From assembly GCA_020632635.1 (NCBI GenBank), contig JACKFE010000002.1, positions 372,001 to 436,000 on the forward strand: DNA of 64,000 nt, written 5' to 3'. The notes under the pieces are model-generated. The model was not told the origin of the DNA. It saw nothing but the letters and a program-made list of their open reading frames with translations, and did not search any database. Source of the DNA: Nitrospiraceae bacterium (lineage in GTDB: Bacteria; Nitrospirota; Nitrospiria; Nitrospirales; UBA8639). Made by a program: the position numbers and the translations under genes. Positions within the stretch are counted from its first letter, which is position 1. Every line of letters starts with the position of its first letter. Shown here one piece after another: positions 20,070-28,057 of the stretch.

Positions 20070-21019
20070 ATAGGCTGAGAAGAATCGTATCTCTTGGCAT
20101 TCTCTGCCTTATCTTTCCCAGCATGGGTTGTGCAGGATTTCTTGATGACCTGCTGGCCCCGCCCCCTCCCACCAAACAAGAACCGGCATCGTCCCAAGAC
20201 GGCACGGCCAAAGAATCCCCCGATCTCATTCAAGGCCTGGGAGAAGCCTTCGGTCTGAAAAAGAAAAAAATCGACTTATTAAAAAAAGGCGTCGGCGTTG
20301 TCGAAGCCCTCCAGCCTATCGGCGAGGAAGAAGAAATCGTCTTGGGAGAAGCCGTGGCCGTCGAAGCATTCAGCCGCTTTGGCGGGGAATTTCCCAATCA
20401 AGCCTGGAACCGGTATCTCAATCTGGTCGGGGAAACCATCGTCGAAGTGTCTGACCGGCCAACCCTCGACTTTCACTTCGCTATTCTCAACAGCCAGGAA
20501 CAAAATGCCTTCGCGGCACCAGGGGGTTATATCTTCATTACGGTTGGGCTCTTGAAGTCCTTGAACAACGAAGCCGAACTGGCCGGGGTGCTAGCGCACG
20601 AGGTGGCCCATGTAACGAAACAACACATGCTGGAAACCATCCGGCGAGGAGCGGTCCTGGGAAGCGTGTCAGAATTCACGCTGGCGGCCATGAAGAAAGA
20701 CCCCAAAATGTTTTCCAACGTCATCGACCAAATGACGGACGTCTTATTTACCAAAGGCCTCGATCAAGAAAAGGAATTCGAGGCCGATGTCGTGGGCATT
20801 GAATACGCCTATCGAGCCGGCTATCACCCGCAAGGGCTCAAAGATTACCTGTTGACCTTAGCCAAAGCAGAGGGCCAGGCCCAATCCCGATTTTTCACCA
20901 CCCATCCCTCAACACGGGAACGTATTGGCAAAATCGATACGGTGTTGAACGGATACAGCGACCTTCAAGGCCTGCCGTTTCTCACCACCCGCTTCCGGCA
21001 ATATGTGAAGGCAGGGTAA
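20066..21019 (+). CDS. M48-family zinc metalloprotease lipoprotein (BepA/LoiP-like)
   Basis: A 317-residue protein. A signal peptide ends at the lipobox SMGC (cysteine 22), and a proline-rich linker follows. The peptidase domain carries HEVAH at residues 178-182 and the third zinc ligand E239 in FEADVVGIEYAYRAGY. The segment NAFAAPGGYIFITVGLL is the usual M48 pattern before the helix with the HExxH. The C-terminal part FFTTHPSTRERI is also typical of BepA/LoiP-type periplasmic quality-control proteases, which degrade or assemble outer-membrane proteins. It is the last gene of the operon. A lipid-anchored protease behind a CHAT protease suggests a proteolytic relay or substrate pair, which is inference. 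Confidence 0.9.
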   Translation: MNRLRRIVSLGILCLIFPSMGCAGFLDDLLAPPPPTKQEPASSQDGTAKESPDLIQGLGEAFGLKKKKIDLLKKGVGVVEALQPIGEEEEIVLGEAVAVEAFSRFGGEFPNQAWNRYLNLVGETIVEVSDRPTLDFHFAILNSQEQNAFAAPGGYIFITVGLLKSLNNEAELAGVLAHEVAHVTKQHMLETIRRGAVLGSVSEFTLAAMKKDPKMFSNVIDQMTDVLFTKGLDQEKEFEADVVGIEYAYRAGYHPQGLKDYLLTLAKAEGQAQSRFFTTHPSTRERIGKIDTVLNGYSDLQGLPFLTTRFRQYVKAG

Positions 21020-21193
21020 TGATTAAGCCAAAATTTGAAGTTAAGAAGATCGCCCATCAGGAGTGATCAAAAACGATCCCAGCCTTGGATTACCTCAACT
21101 TTGTTCTGCGGATGTCGATGAGGAGCCTCTAACAACATGCTCAATCTCCGAGAACTTGAAGCCAAGCTCTCGTATCGACTCAATAGCTAAAAC

Positions 21194-21784
21194 ATGGAAA
21201 GCCCTATGGGAAGGCCAGAAGATGTGCAGAAATTTGGTGAGCTTTTGGCCAACGCCAGTGCCTTAGTGGGATCAAACTATTTCCTGCTCCCAATGGCAAA
21301 TAAGCAGGATAGCCCACCGCTCATCTTCGCTCGTGAACGCGTATACGCATATGAACTCTACCACCGCTTGCGATGTTTGTGGCCAGATTGGTCATATTCA
21401 ATAGGCGGAGAAATCGACAAAACAGGACATCCCATTCTACGTGGAGATAAACTCGATAAGGCGAAACCCGATCTATTGGTTCATAGGCCAGGCAGAATGG
21501 ACCAGAATCTCGTAGCTATTGAGATCAAAGCGGCTTCTCCGAAACCGCCCAATAACGAGCGAGATAGAATAAAAAAAGACCTAGATAAACTTGCAGCTTT
21601 CTGTAATACCGTAAAATACGAACGCGGCCTTCTCCTTGTATTTGGAAAAGAAATCGCACGGATCCAGAAACATCTAAAAAAGATAGCCGAAAATGGCTTC
21701 CCTTTCGACTCTCTAGAGCTGTGGCACCAGTCAGAACCAGGGAAACAGGCTCATAAGATCCCTTGGGTTGCCTCTGATACCTGA
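21194..21784 (+). CDS. Hypothetical protein, PD-(D/E)XK nuclease-like
   Basis: A 196-residue protein with no named family that I recognise. It has the layout of a restriction-like nuclease core. KPDLLVHRPG supplies an acidic residue (about residue 94); 17 residues on, LVAIEIKAA gives the E-x-K pair; helix KKDLDKLAAFC follows, then RGLLLVFGKE. It has no signal peptide or membrane helix. An in-frame stop at 21188 fixes the start at or after the ATG at 21194; no clear ribosome binding site is seen. The gene and its two neighbours are AT-richer than the flanks, which fits horizontal gain. A role in defence or DNA repair is plausible but unproven. Confidence 0.6.
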   Translation: MESPMGRPEDVQKFGELLANASALVGSNYFLLPMANKQDSPPLIFARERVYAYELYHRLRCLWPDWSYSIGGEIDKTGHPILRGDKLDKAKPDLLVHRPGRMDQNLVAIEIKAASPKPPNNERDRIKKDLDKLAAFCNTVKYERGLLLVFGKEIARIQKHLKKIAENGFPFDSLELWHQSEPGKQAHKIPWVASDT

Positions 21785-21912
21785 ACCGAATCCTCACTAA
21801 CGCTGTTCAGCCATCCCTGGCATATGATGAAACTTCTTTCCGTGCCCCCGTAGGACATTTACAGCAAAGAAAATTTGGGATAACTTTTCATCATGAACAT
21901 CCGTCGGTTACC

Positions 21913-22236
21913 ATGAGTGATACATTTAAACGTGTTATCCAGTTAGTACATTCAGAGTCTGTTAGGATTTCTGAACATGGGTATAATGAGCTTGAAGCGG
22001 ATAATATCTTTTCACGTGATATCGTCCAGGGTATCGCAGAAGCAATAGTGGTCGAAGATTATCCGGAGTATCCTAAGGGCTCATGTGTATTGGTGCTTCA
22101 GAGAGACAGAAACGGCAATCCGATCCATATCGTGTGGGGAATTCCCAAAGGGCACTCGGAGCCAGCGGTTCTTGTCACGGCCTATCGACCCAACCTTGAA
22201 CAATGGTATGACGGGTTCATGAGGAGGCGAGAATGA
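21913..22236 (+). CDS. DUF4258 family protein, possible toxin of a two-gene pair
   Basis: A 107-residue protein with the DUF4258 pattern: VRISEHGYNELEADNIFSRDIVQGI, then VVEDYPEYPKGSCVLVLQRD, then IHIVWGI and VLVTAYRPNLEQWYDGFMRR. The fold is related to the RelE/BrnT type of small RNases, and family members are often drawn as toxins. Activity is not proven for the family. The next gene starts inside its stop codon (ATGA at 22233), as in a toxin-antitoxin or regulated pair. No Shine-Dalgarno sequence is obvious before the ATG. Confidence 0.75.
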   Translation: MSDTFKRVIQLVHSESVRISEHGYNELEADNIFSRDIVQGIAEAIVVEDYPEYPKGSCVLVLQRDRNGNPIHIVWGIPKGHSEPAVLVTAYRPNLEQWYDGFMRRRE

Positions 22237-22448
22237 ATAAACAACAACGAACGAAGTTAATCCATGAAGGGCGATTTCTAGCCGAAGTCGATGTCGAGCT
22301 TCTGGTAACCGACGATGAGTGGTCTCCCTACCTTTCAGTTCAAGACGCATACAAGCTTGATGATGTACGTGAGGCCCTGAAGAAAGGGGACACAACGACT
22401 GCGGCACGGTACGGTCGAATTTTCTCCCTCACTCCTATCGGTATCTAA
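22233..22448 (+). CDS. Small partner of the DUF4258 protein, possible antitoxin
   Basis: A 71-residue acidic protein overlapping the DUF4258 gene by four bases, with GAGGCGAGA ahead of its ATG. The pattern HEGRFLAEVDVELLVTDDEW, then SPYLSVQDAYKLDDVREAL, is one I associate with small proteins encoded after DUF4258 genes. It has no visible DNA-binding motif, so it would act by protein contact if it is an antitoxin. The assignment rests on position and size. Confidence 0.6.
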   Translation: MNKQQRTKLIHEGRFLAEVDVELLVTDDEWSPYLSVQDAYKLDDVREALKKGDTTTAARYGRIFSLTPIGI

Positions 22449-22560
22449 CGTTGTCTTCAACCAAAACGACCAGCCAGCCCTTTCCTAATACGTCAATTCG
22501 CCTTCACCATTGGCCATGACACTCCTTTTCAGTCTTTCTCCCTATTTTTCTAAGAATCCG

Positions 22561-22572
22561 TTAAACGTTTAA
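22561..22572. promoter_or_regulatory. 12-base palindrome overlapping the ackA start
   Basis: TTAAACGTTTAA is a perfect palindrome whose last base is the A of the ackA ATG. No Shine-Dalgarno sequence precedes the start. The site could be an operator covering the start region; chance in AT-rich DNA is also possible. Confidence 0.35.
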
Positions 22573-23816
22573 TGCGTATTCTGGTTCTGAACAGCGGGAG
22601 TTCTTCTCTAAAGTTTCAACTGACCGAGTATCCATCGGCCACGTTAGGGGACCAAGCCGATTCCACAACAATCGTACAAGGCATCGTGACGGATATCGGA
22701 AAGGAAGCGTCCCTGAAGATCCGTGTTCCCCCAGACAGCCTCTCCCCATCCACTCGTTCAGATATTCAGAACCATGGCCAGGCGGTGGCCTGGATTTGGG
22801 AAATTCTTGGACGTTGCGTTTCTCAACAGGCGAATGGTGTCCTTCCCCTTGAGGCTGTCGGCGTCCGGGTGGTGCATGGGGGCCACCAGTTTACGCAACC
22901 CGTCCTCATTGATGAAGCCGTTCTGGGCCAGATTGAAGCATTGAGCCCCCTGGCGCCCCTGCATAATCCGCCCTGCCTGGAAGGCATTTATCAGATTCGC
23001 ACGCTGGTGGGGCCACACATCCCGATCGTGGCGGTGTTCGACACCGCCTTTCATCACACCCTGCCCAGCCATGCCTCGACCTATGCCATTCCCAAGCTCT
23101 GGACCTCGCAATATGGGATACGCCGGTTTGGATTCCATGGCATTGCCCACGCCTCACTCGCAGAGAACTATGCCAGGCATGCCCATCGTTCCCTCAAGGA
23201 GTTGCGTCTGATTACGTTTCAACTTGGACACGGCTGCTCAGCCACGGCCATCGACCATGGATATTCCGTTGAGACGTCCATGGGATTTTCACCCTTGGAA
23301 GGACTGGTGATGGGAACCCGGAGCGGCGATCTGGACCCGGCGATTGTGCCCTATCTCGCCGGGAAGACCCATCTTTCGCTGAACGATCTCTCCCACCAAC
23401 TAAATACCCAATCCGGGCTATTAGGATTGTCTGGACAATCATCCGACATGAGGAGCTTGCTCCAGACCGCCAATGATGACCCTACATCTTCGGCAGCCCT
23501 TGCGATTCGGGTATTTATCCACCGGGCCAAGAAGTACCTGGGGGCCTATCTGGCCATACTGGGAGGGGTGGATGCCGTAGTGTTTGGCGGCGGCATTGGG
23601 GAACATTCGCCGGACATTCGTGCAGGGATCTGCCAGGATATGGATTGGTGCGGTTTAACACTTGATCACAATGCCAACGCCCAGGTTCATGGCCTGCCAG
23701 CCGGGGCGATCCTTCCCATCCATGACCCGGCCTCTGACATGGATGTGGTCGTCGGAGGAACCGATGAAGAGGCCTGGATAGGCCGTGAAACTCGCCGTCT
23801 CCTTCTGAACCGATGA
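22572..23816 (+). CDS. ackA: Acetate kinase
   Basis: A 414-residue protein of full family length. The N-terminus MRILVLNSGSSSLKFQL is the phosphate-binding signature of acetate and propionate kinases. FHGIAHASLAENYA, HGCSATAIDHG and SMGFSPLEGLVMGTRSGDLDP are further family motifs, and VFGGGIGEHSPDIR closes the active site. It converts acetyl phosphate and ADP to acetate and ATP, or the reverse. With the phosphoketolase gene 4.2 kb downstream it completes a route from pentose phosphate to acetate with ATP gain. No pta gene is present between them. Confidence 0.95.
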   Translation: MRILVLNSGSSSLKFQLTEYPSATLGDQADSTTIVQGIVTDIGKEASLKIRVPPDSLSPSTRSDIQNHGQAVAWIWEILGRCVSQQANGVLPLEAVGVRVVHGGHQFTQPVLIDEAVLGQIEALSPLAPLHNPPCLEGIYQIRTLVGPHIPIVAVFDTAFHHTLPSHASTYAIPKLWTSQYGIRRFGFHGIAHASLAENYARHAHRSLKELRLITFQLGHGCSATAIDHGYSVETSMGFSPLEGLVMGTRSGDLDPAIVPYLAGKTHLSLNDLSHQLNTQSGLLGLSGQSSDMRSLLQTANDDPTSSAALAIRVFIHRAKKYLGAYLAILGGVDAVVFGGGIGEHSPDIRAGICQDMDWCGLTLDHNANAQVHGLPAGAILPIHDPASDMDVVVGGTDEEAWIGRETRRLLLNR

Positions 23817-24348
23817 TGACAAGATCACTTTCCTCCCTCTTGACGCTTCATCAGCTCTTACACCAGGGGACTATGCGATCGTCACGCAGGCTTATCAACA
23901 AAAATAGCCAAAAACTGTGGATAAATTTGCTCTAATCATTAAAGCCCGTTTTATTGGATTTCTTGAGGAACAATTCAAAACGGAAATGTCAATAAAAAAA
24001 TCATTTTCTACCTTTACGACTACGCCATTTTTTTAACACCCCTATATTTAGTATGAATAAATTTCATCTCATCTATGCTCAATAAATAGGCAATCCGTTC
24101 ATTTGCTCGCCAATTCATGAAAAAATCATGTTTCATGTAGAATAATCACCAAGTTATCCCCATTTTTTGTGGACGAAAAAATTTATATATGGCCTGGATT
24201 TTGCTGAATTAAAAACCACCTGTTTTTTCTCGTTTTTCCATTTGAAAGCATGAGAATCGAACCAGGACAGGCATAAGGATCCCAGCTCTCTTTCCACCCA
24301 ACCGACTGGCATCTTCACATTTTTTCAACTCATTAGACCTTGACAGAA
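23817..24348. other. AT-rich intergenic region with DnaA-box-like 9-mers
   Basis: About 530 bases without a gene, clearly AT-richer than the flanks. It holds one perfect DnaA-box match, TGTGGATAA (23916-23924), and two one-mismatch copies, TTATCAACA (23892-23900) and TTATCCCCA (24154-24162). A weaker copy is at 24168-24176. There is also a run of A/T tracts. dnaA, dnaN and gyrB are not nearby and gene strand does not switch here, so an origin is only a possibility. Confidence 0.45.
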
Positions 24349-25083
24349 ATGACCACTCACTCTCATACCGTTCTGGACTTTCGCATCGTCACGTATAACG
24401 TGCACCGATGTTGCGGGATGGACCGTCGGGTCTTGCCTCGACGCATTGCCAATGTCCTCTCAGCCCTCAAACCCGATGTCATCGCTCTCCAAGAAGTTTT
24501 GGGGATTGGGCCCAAGGGCCGAGGTCAGGATGAAATCCTTGGCGCGACCTTGGGCATGGGCTGGGTCATGGCCCCGGCCCGCCTCCGGCGCGGGACCCCC
24601 TTCGGGAATATGATTCTCAGCCGATTTCCGATTGTCGATGACGCCCAGCATACCTTGACTTGGAAACGACGGCGAGGCCGAAGCTGCCAACGTGCCGACC
24701 TCAAAATCGACGGACAGATCCTGCATGTGTACAACGTGCATTTGGGCACCGGATTGAGGGAACGGCAATATCAGGCTGAACGCCTGAGCGACATTCTGGA
24801 TCAGCAAAAGGGACGAGGCCCCAAAATCGTCCTGGGAGATTTCAATGAATGGGGGCGCGGAGTCACAACCGACATCCTCACGCCCAGGTTCCGCAGTCTC
24901 GATCTCCGACCGTTTCTGAAACGGCGAAGAACCTATCCTGGCCTCCTTCCCCTGCTGCATTTGGATCATATTTTTTTCGAGGGAGACATTGAGGTCCGGC
25001 ACGTGTCACTGCCCAAAACCCGCGATACCCTCATCGCCTCTGATCATCTTCCCTTGGTAGCCGATCTCCGTATCCATGTTTAG
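24349..25083 (+). CDS. Endonuclease/exonuclease/phosphatase family protein
   Basis: About 244 residues. The EEP fold motifs are all present: IVTYNVHRCCGMD, then PDVIALQEV (metal-binding Glu), LHVYNVHLGTG, ILGDFNEWG-like VLGDFNEW (Asp and Asn), LDHIFF, and the final SDHLPLVADL (catalytic Asp-His). The family includes nucleases, phosphoinositide phosphatases and sphingomyelinases; substrate cannot be told here. There is no signal peptide, so it is probably cytoplasmic. The ATG at 24349 is chosen; an in-frame TTG three codons upstream (24340) is an alternative, and neither has a strong ribosome binding site. Confidence 0.85.
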   Translation: MTTHSHTVLDFRIVTYNVHRCCGMDRRVLPRRIANVLSALKPDVIALQEVLGIGPKGRGQDEILGATLGMGWVMAPARLRRGTPFGNMILSRFPIVDDAQHTLTWKRRRGRSCQRADLKIDGQILHVYNVHLGTGLRERQYQAERLSDILDQQKGRGPKIVLGDFNEWGRGVTTDILTPRFRSLDLRPFLKRRRTYPGLLPLLHLDHIFFEGDIEVRHVSLPKTRDTLIASDHLPLVADLRIHV

Positions 25084-25258
25084 CCGCCACCCGATTGGCC
25101 TCCTCACCCCATTATTTCCTTCACTGCTTCCCGTCATCACGACATCAGCATACTGCCCCATCTTGGGTTGACCTCTTACATAAACTTTGGTACAAAGTTT
25201 TCATCCTTTTCACTCACCTTCCTTCTCCTTCTTCCCCAACGCATGTTCGGAGGGCTGT

Positions 25259-25828
25259 ATGGATCACCAACAGACGCAAGAACTTTGGTCACGACGTTTC
25301 TTTCTCAAGTCCTCCTTGATCGGCATGGCCCTCATGGGAAGTCGCCTGCTCTTTCCAGATATCGCATCGGCGGCCTCGCATCCTGACGGCCGGCTCCGTT
25401 TATACAATGCCAATACCGATGAACGTCTAACCGTGCGTTATCGTAGCCGATCCGGTCGCTACGAGCCGTCTGCGTTGAAGGACATCAATTACCTATTCCG
25501 GTGTCATACCACCAACCAGGTTTGTCCTATCGATGTTGAACTTCTGGAAAATTTGAATCATATCGCGAAACTCATCGGACGTGGCCAGGAGATTAAAGTC
25601 TTCTCGGCCTATCGCTCCCCCTCTTATAACAATCTCCTAATTCGACTTGGTCATGGGGCAGCCCCGAATAGCTTGCACACGACCGGACAAGCCTTGGACT
25701 TTTCCATTCCGGGTGTCAAAATGTCCCACCTATGGCGCACAGCCACCCAACTTCAATTCGGCGGAGTCGGAAATTACCGCAAACGCGGATTCATTCATAT
25801 CGATACGGGTCCCGTGCGTATTTGGTAG
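25259..25828 (+). CDS. Tat-exported YcbK-like protein (DUF882, peptidase M15 fold)
   Basis: A 189-residue protein. The start ATG at 25259 follows GGAGGG at good spacing. The N-terminus has a clear twin-arginine signal, SRRFFLKSS (about residues 11-19), then a hydrophobic stretch and cleavage near IASA. The mature part matches YcbK/DUF882: IKVFSAYRSPSYN, SLHTTGQALDFSI (zinc ligands H and D) and GFIHIDTGPVRIW (third ligand H). Family members resemble D-Ala-D-Ala carboxypeptidases of the M15 type and are thought to act on peptidoglycan in the periplasm. E. coli YcbK is also a Tat substrate, which agrees. Confidence 0.88.
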   Translation: MDHQQTQELWSRRFFLKSSLIGMALMGSRLLFPDIASAASHPDGRLRLYNANTDERLTVRYRSRSGRYEPSALKDINYLFRCHTTNQVCPIDVELLENLNHIAKLIGRGQEIKVFSAYRSPSYNNLLIRLGHGAAPNSLHTTGQALDFSIPGVKMSHLWRTATQLQFGGVGNYRKRGFIHIDTGPVRIW

Positions 25829-25889
25829 GGCCTTTTTCCGTGGTCTTGCGCCTTTCCGGCCTTCATCCAGAGAAGGCCCTGAGCTTTCC

Positions 25890-25917
25890 TTGACTGTCCC
25901 TGCTTTTGTGCTAGCCT
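25890..25917 (+). promoter_or_regulatory. Candidate promoter for the Rieske-cytochrome b operon
   Basis: TTGACT and TAGCCT are separated by 16 bases, about 150 bases before the Rieske start codon. A seven-base hairpin (arms 25858-25864 and 25872-25878) just upstream may end transcription from the YcbK-like gene. The match is moderate. Confidence 0.45.
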
Positions 25918-26068
25918 GTGAAAAGAGCGTTTGACAGATTCTTGCAACAAAAATCTGAAATGCGTCTCATGCAATCCGCATCTTGATTTATTAATCAGAA
26001 CAGATGAATTCGGCGGGTGCGTGAGTTTCCGTACAAGTTCCCCTCCGCCCGAAAAAAGGAATCCCACG

Positions 26069-26590
26069 ATGGAAGAAGGCCTATCCACTCCTGTCGGCAC
26101 CCGCCGATCTTTCTTTGTCAAAACGACGATGGTTCTGTCCTCATTAATCGGGATCTCGTTGGCCATTCCCTTCATCGGCTATGTCATCTCACCGGCTCTT
26201 CGGCGTCGCACACAAGATTGGGTGGCCCTAGGCAAAGTCGACCAATTGCCGATCGATGAGCCACAGGCCTTGGATTACCTCATGACCGTCAAGGATGGCT
26301 GGCAGAAAAGTCAGATTTCAAAAGGGACCTGGGCAGTGAAACACGCGGATGGGCAGGTCACGGTGTATTCCCCCATCTGTCCGCATTTGGGATGCGGCTA
26401 TCGATGGGACCGGCAGGACCGCCTCTTTAAATGTCCCTGTCATGGCAGCGTCTACGATATAAATGGCGCGGTCCAAGCCGGACCCGCGCCCCGTCCATTA
26501 GATACACTGCCGTCCAAGGTGGAAAATGGTGAACTCTACGTCATGTATCAGGAATTCAAATCCGGACTGTCCAAGAAAGTGGAACTCTAA
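26069..26590 (+). CDS. petA: Rieske iron-sulfur protein of a bc-type complex
   Basis: A 173-residue protein starting at the ATG at 26069, which has AAGGA 8 bases upstream. A twin-arginine motif (TRRSFFVK, residues 11-18) precedes a membrane helix (about 20-42). The cluster-binding boxes are CPHLGC (C104, H106, C109) and CPCHG (C122, C124, H125), giving two Cys and two His ligands and the structural disulfide. It passes electrons from quinol to cytochrome c in complex III. The cytochrome b gene starts two bases after its stop, so the two are co-transcribed. Confidence 0.93.
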   Translation: MEEGLSTPVGTRRSFFVKTTMVLSSLIGISLAIPFIGYVISPALRRRTQDWVALGKVDQLPIDEPQALDYLMTVKDGWQKSQISKGTWAVKHADGQVTVYSPICPHLGCGYRWDRQDRLFKCPCHGSVYDINGAVQAGPAPRPLDTLPSKVENGELYVMYQEFKSGLSKKVEL

Positions 26591-26592
26591 AC

Positions 26593-27915
26593 ATGCCCTC
26601 TCGTCTCTATCAGTGGGTGGATCAACGCCTCCGGCTCAAACCTCTTGAACAAACGCTGCTCAATGAACCCATCCCCGGTGGAGCCAGCTGGAATTATGTC
26701 TTTGGTTCCGCCACGCTGTTCCTCTTCGGGCTACAAGCCCTGACCGGCATGTTTCTGATGCTGTATTACGTGCCCGCCACAGATCACGCATACGACACCG
26801 TCCAATACATTCAGCAGGAAGTCTGGGGTGGATGGTTCATCCGAGGCCTGCATCATTGGGGAGCTTCGGGAATCATGGTGGCCATCGGCCTTCACATGCT
26901 GCAAGTGTTTTTTGACGGCGCGTACAAACCCCCACGCGAGATGATGTGGATCATCGGAGTGATGCTCTTGGCCCTCATGCTGGGATTCGGGTTTACCGGC
27001 TATCTCCTCCCCTGGGATCAAAACGCGTACTGGGCCACTCAAGTCGGCATTAACATGGTCGGCGCCGTCCCCCTGATTGGAGACTTCATTGTCCGAGTGT
27101 TACGGGCAGGTGAAACCTTGGGCGCCCTTACCCTCTCACGATTTTTTGCCATTCACGTGGCCTTTCTTCCCGCGGCCATTGTGATGGGAATCATGCTGCA
27201 TCTGTTTATTCTTCGAAGGGTAGGACCCGCCGGCCCTCATGATGAACGCCGGGCTCAACAGGGGAGTGAAACATTTTATCCCCGTCAGGTCTATATGGAT
27301 GCGGTGGTCATGTTCGGCGTCTTTCTGGTGATCTCTACCTTGGCCGTCCTGGTAGAATTTCCCTTGGCCGACAAAGCGGATCCATCCGATCATTCCTTCG
27401 TGCCAGTGCCTGAATGGTATTTTTTATTCCACTATCAACTGCTGAAATATGCGCCAGGCGCCTTGGGTCCAATAGCAACCTGGCTCCTCCCTGCCCTCTT
27501 TTTTACCGGATTGCTGCTTCTCCCGTTCATCGATCGCAGTCCAGAGCGACACCCTTCCTCGCGGCCGGTTATGGTGACGGCGGGACTAGGATTTTTGGTC
27601 ATCGTATTTACCCTTCTTGGGATTTCGCTCCAGCATTTATATGCCGTGCCGAAGCAGGACCCCTCATTGGCACGGGGAATTGCCTTAGTGGAACAATTCA
27701 AATGTCGCACCTGTCACCGCATTCATGGGGATGGGGCCAATATCGCCCCAGATCTTTCATATGTGGCCGACCGGCGCCCCGATCGAAATTGGCACATTCA
27801 ACATTTCAAAGACCCCGCTTCCGTTTCCCCGGGATCGTTCATGCCCAAATTCCCACTCAATGATCAACAAATCAATGATCTCACGACTTATATGCTAACC
27901 CTCAAGAGCGGATAA
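26593..27915 (+). CDS. petB: Cytochrome b with fused C-terminal cytochrome c domain
   Basis: A 440-residue membrane protein. The first part has the b-heme four-helix bundle with paired histidines (GLHHWGAS and GLHMLQVF; AIHVAFLP and MLHLFIL). Then comes the subunit-IV-like part with the quinol-site PEWY motif (VPEWYFLFHY). The last 85 residues form a cytochrome c domain with CRTCH (C371, C374, H375) and a likely axial Met 417 in SFMPKF. The complex would therefore carry its cytochrome c on the b subunit, leaving no separate c1 gene here. The fusion is the point that most suggests a Nitrospira-type complex III. No further bc genes follow. Confidence 0.92.
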   Translation: MPSRLYQWVDQRLRLKPLEQTLLNEPIPGGASWNYVFGSATLFLFGLQALTGMFLMLYYVPATDHAYDTVQYIQQEVWGGWFIRGLHHWGASGIMVAIGLHMLQVFFDGAYKPPREMMWIIGVMLLALMLGFGFTGYLLPWDQNAYWATQVGINMVGAVPLIGDFIVRVLRAGETLGALTLSRFFAIHVAFLPAAIVMGIMLHLFILRRVGPAGPHDERRAQQGSETFYPRQVYMDAVVMFGVFLVISTLAVLVEFPLADKADPSDHSFVPVPEWYFLFHYQLLKYAPGALGPIATWLLPALFFTGLLLLPFIDRSPERHPSSRPVMVTAGLGFLVIVFTLLGISLQHLYAVPKQDPSLARGIALVEQFKCRTCHRIHGDGANIAPDLSYVADRRPDRNWHIQHFKDPASVSPGSFMPKFPLNDQQINDLTTYMLTLKSG

Positions 27916-27979
27916 TCCCTACCACCGTATTTCCTGCCATTCCGGCCTTTTTCCGCCAACCATCCTATTCTGGCAATGC

Positions 27980-27997
27980 TGTATCTCATGGGATACA
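27980..27997. promoter_or_regulatory. Inverted repeat upstream of phosphoketolase
   Basis: TGTATC and GATACA arms are separated by six bases, 60 bases before the phosphoketolase ATG. This is a reasonable operator shape and place, but six-base arms are weak evidence. Confidence 0.35.
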
Positions 27998-28057
27998 CTA
28001 CAGAGAAGAATCCCATCGCGTTCCAATCCACTCCTTCGACTTCATGATGAGGGCTCT

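Noticed and set aside
21063..21193. Possible N-terminal extension or small gene before the PD-(D/E)XK-like protein
   Set aside because: A stop at 21188 separates the 17-codon frame from the downstream gene and the other frame has no features.
23817..24348. Chromosome origin
   Set aside because: DnaA boxes are few, dnaA/dnaN are absent and gene strand does not change here, so I list it only as a finding.
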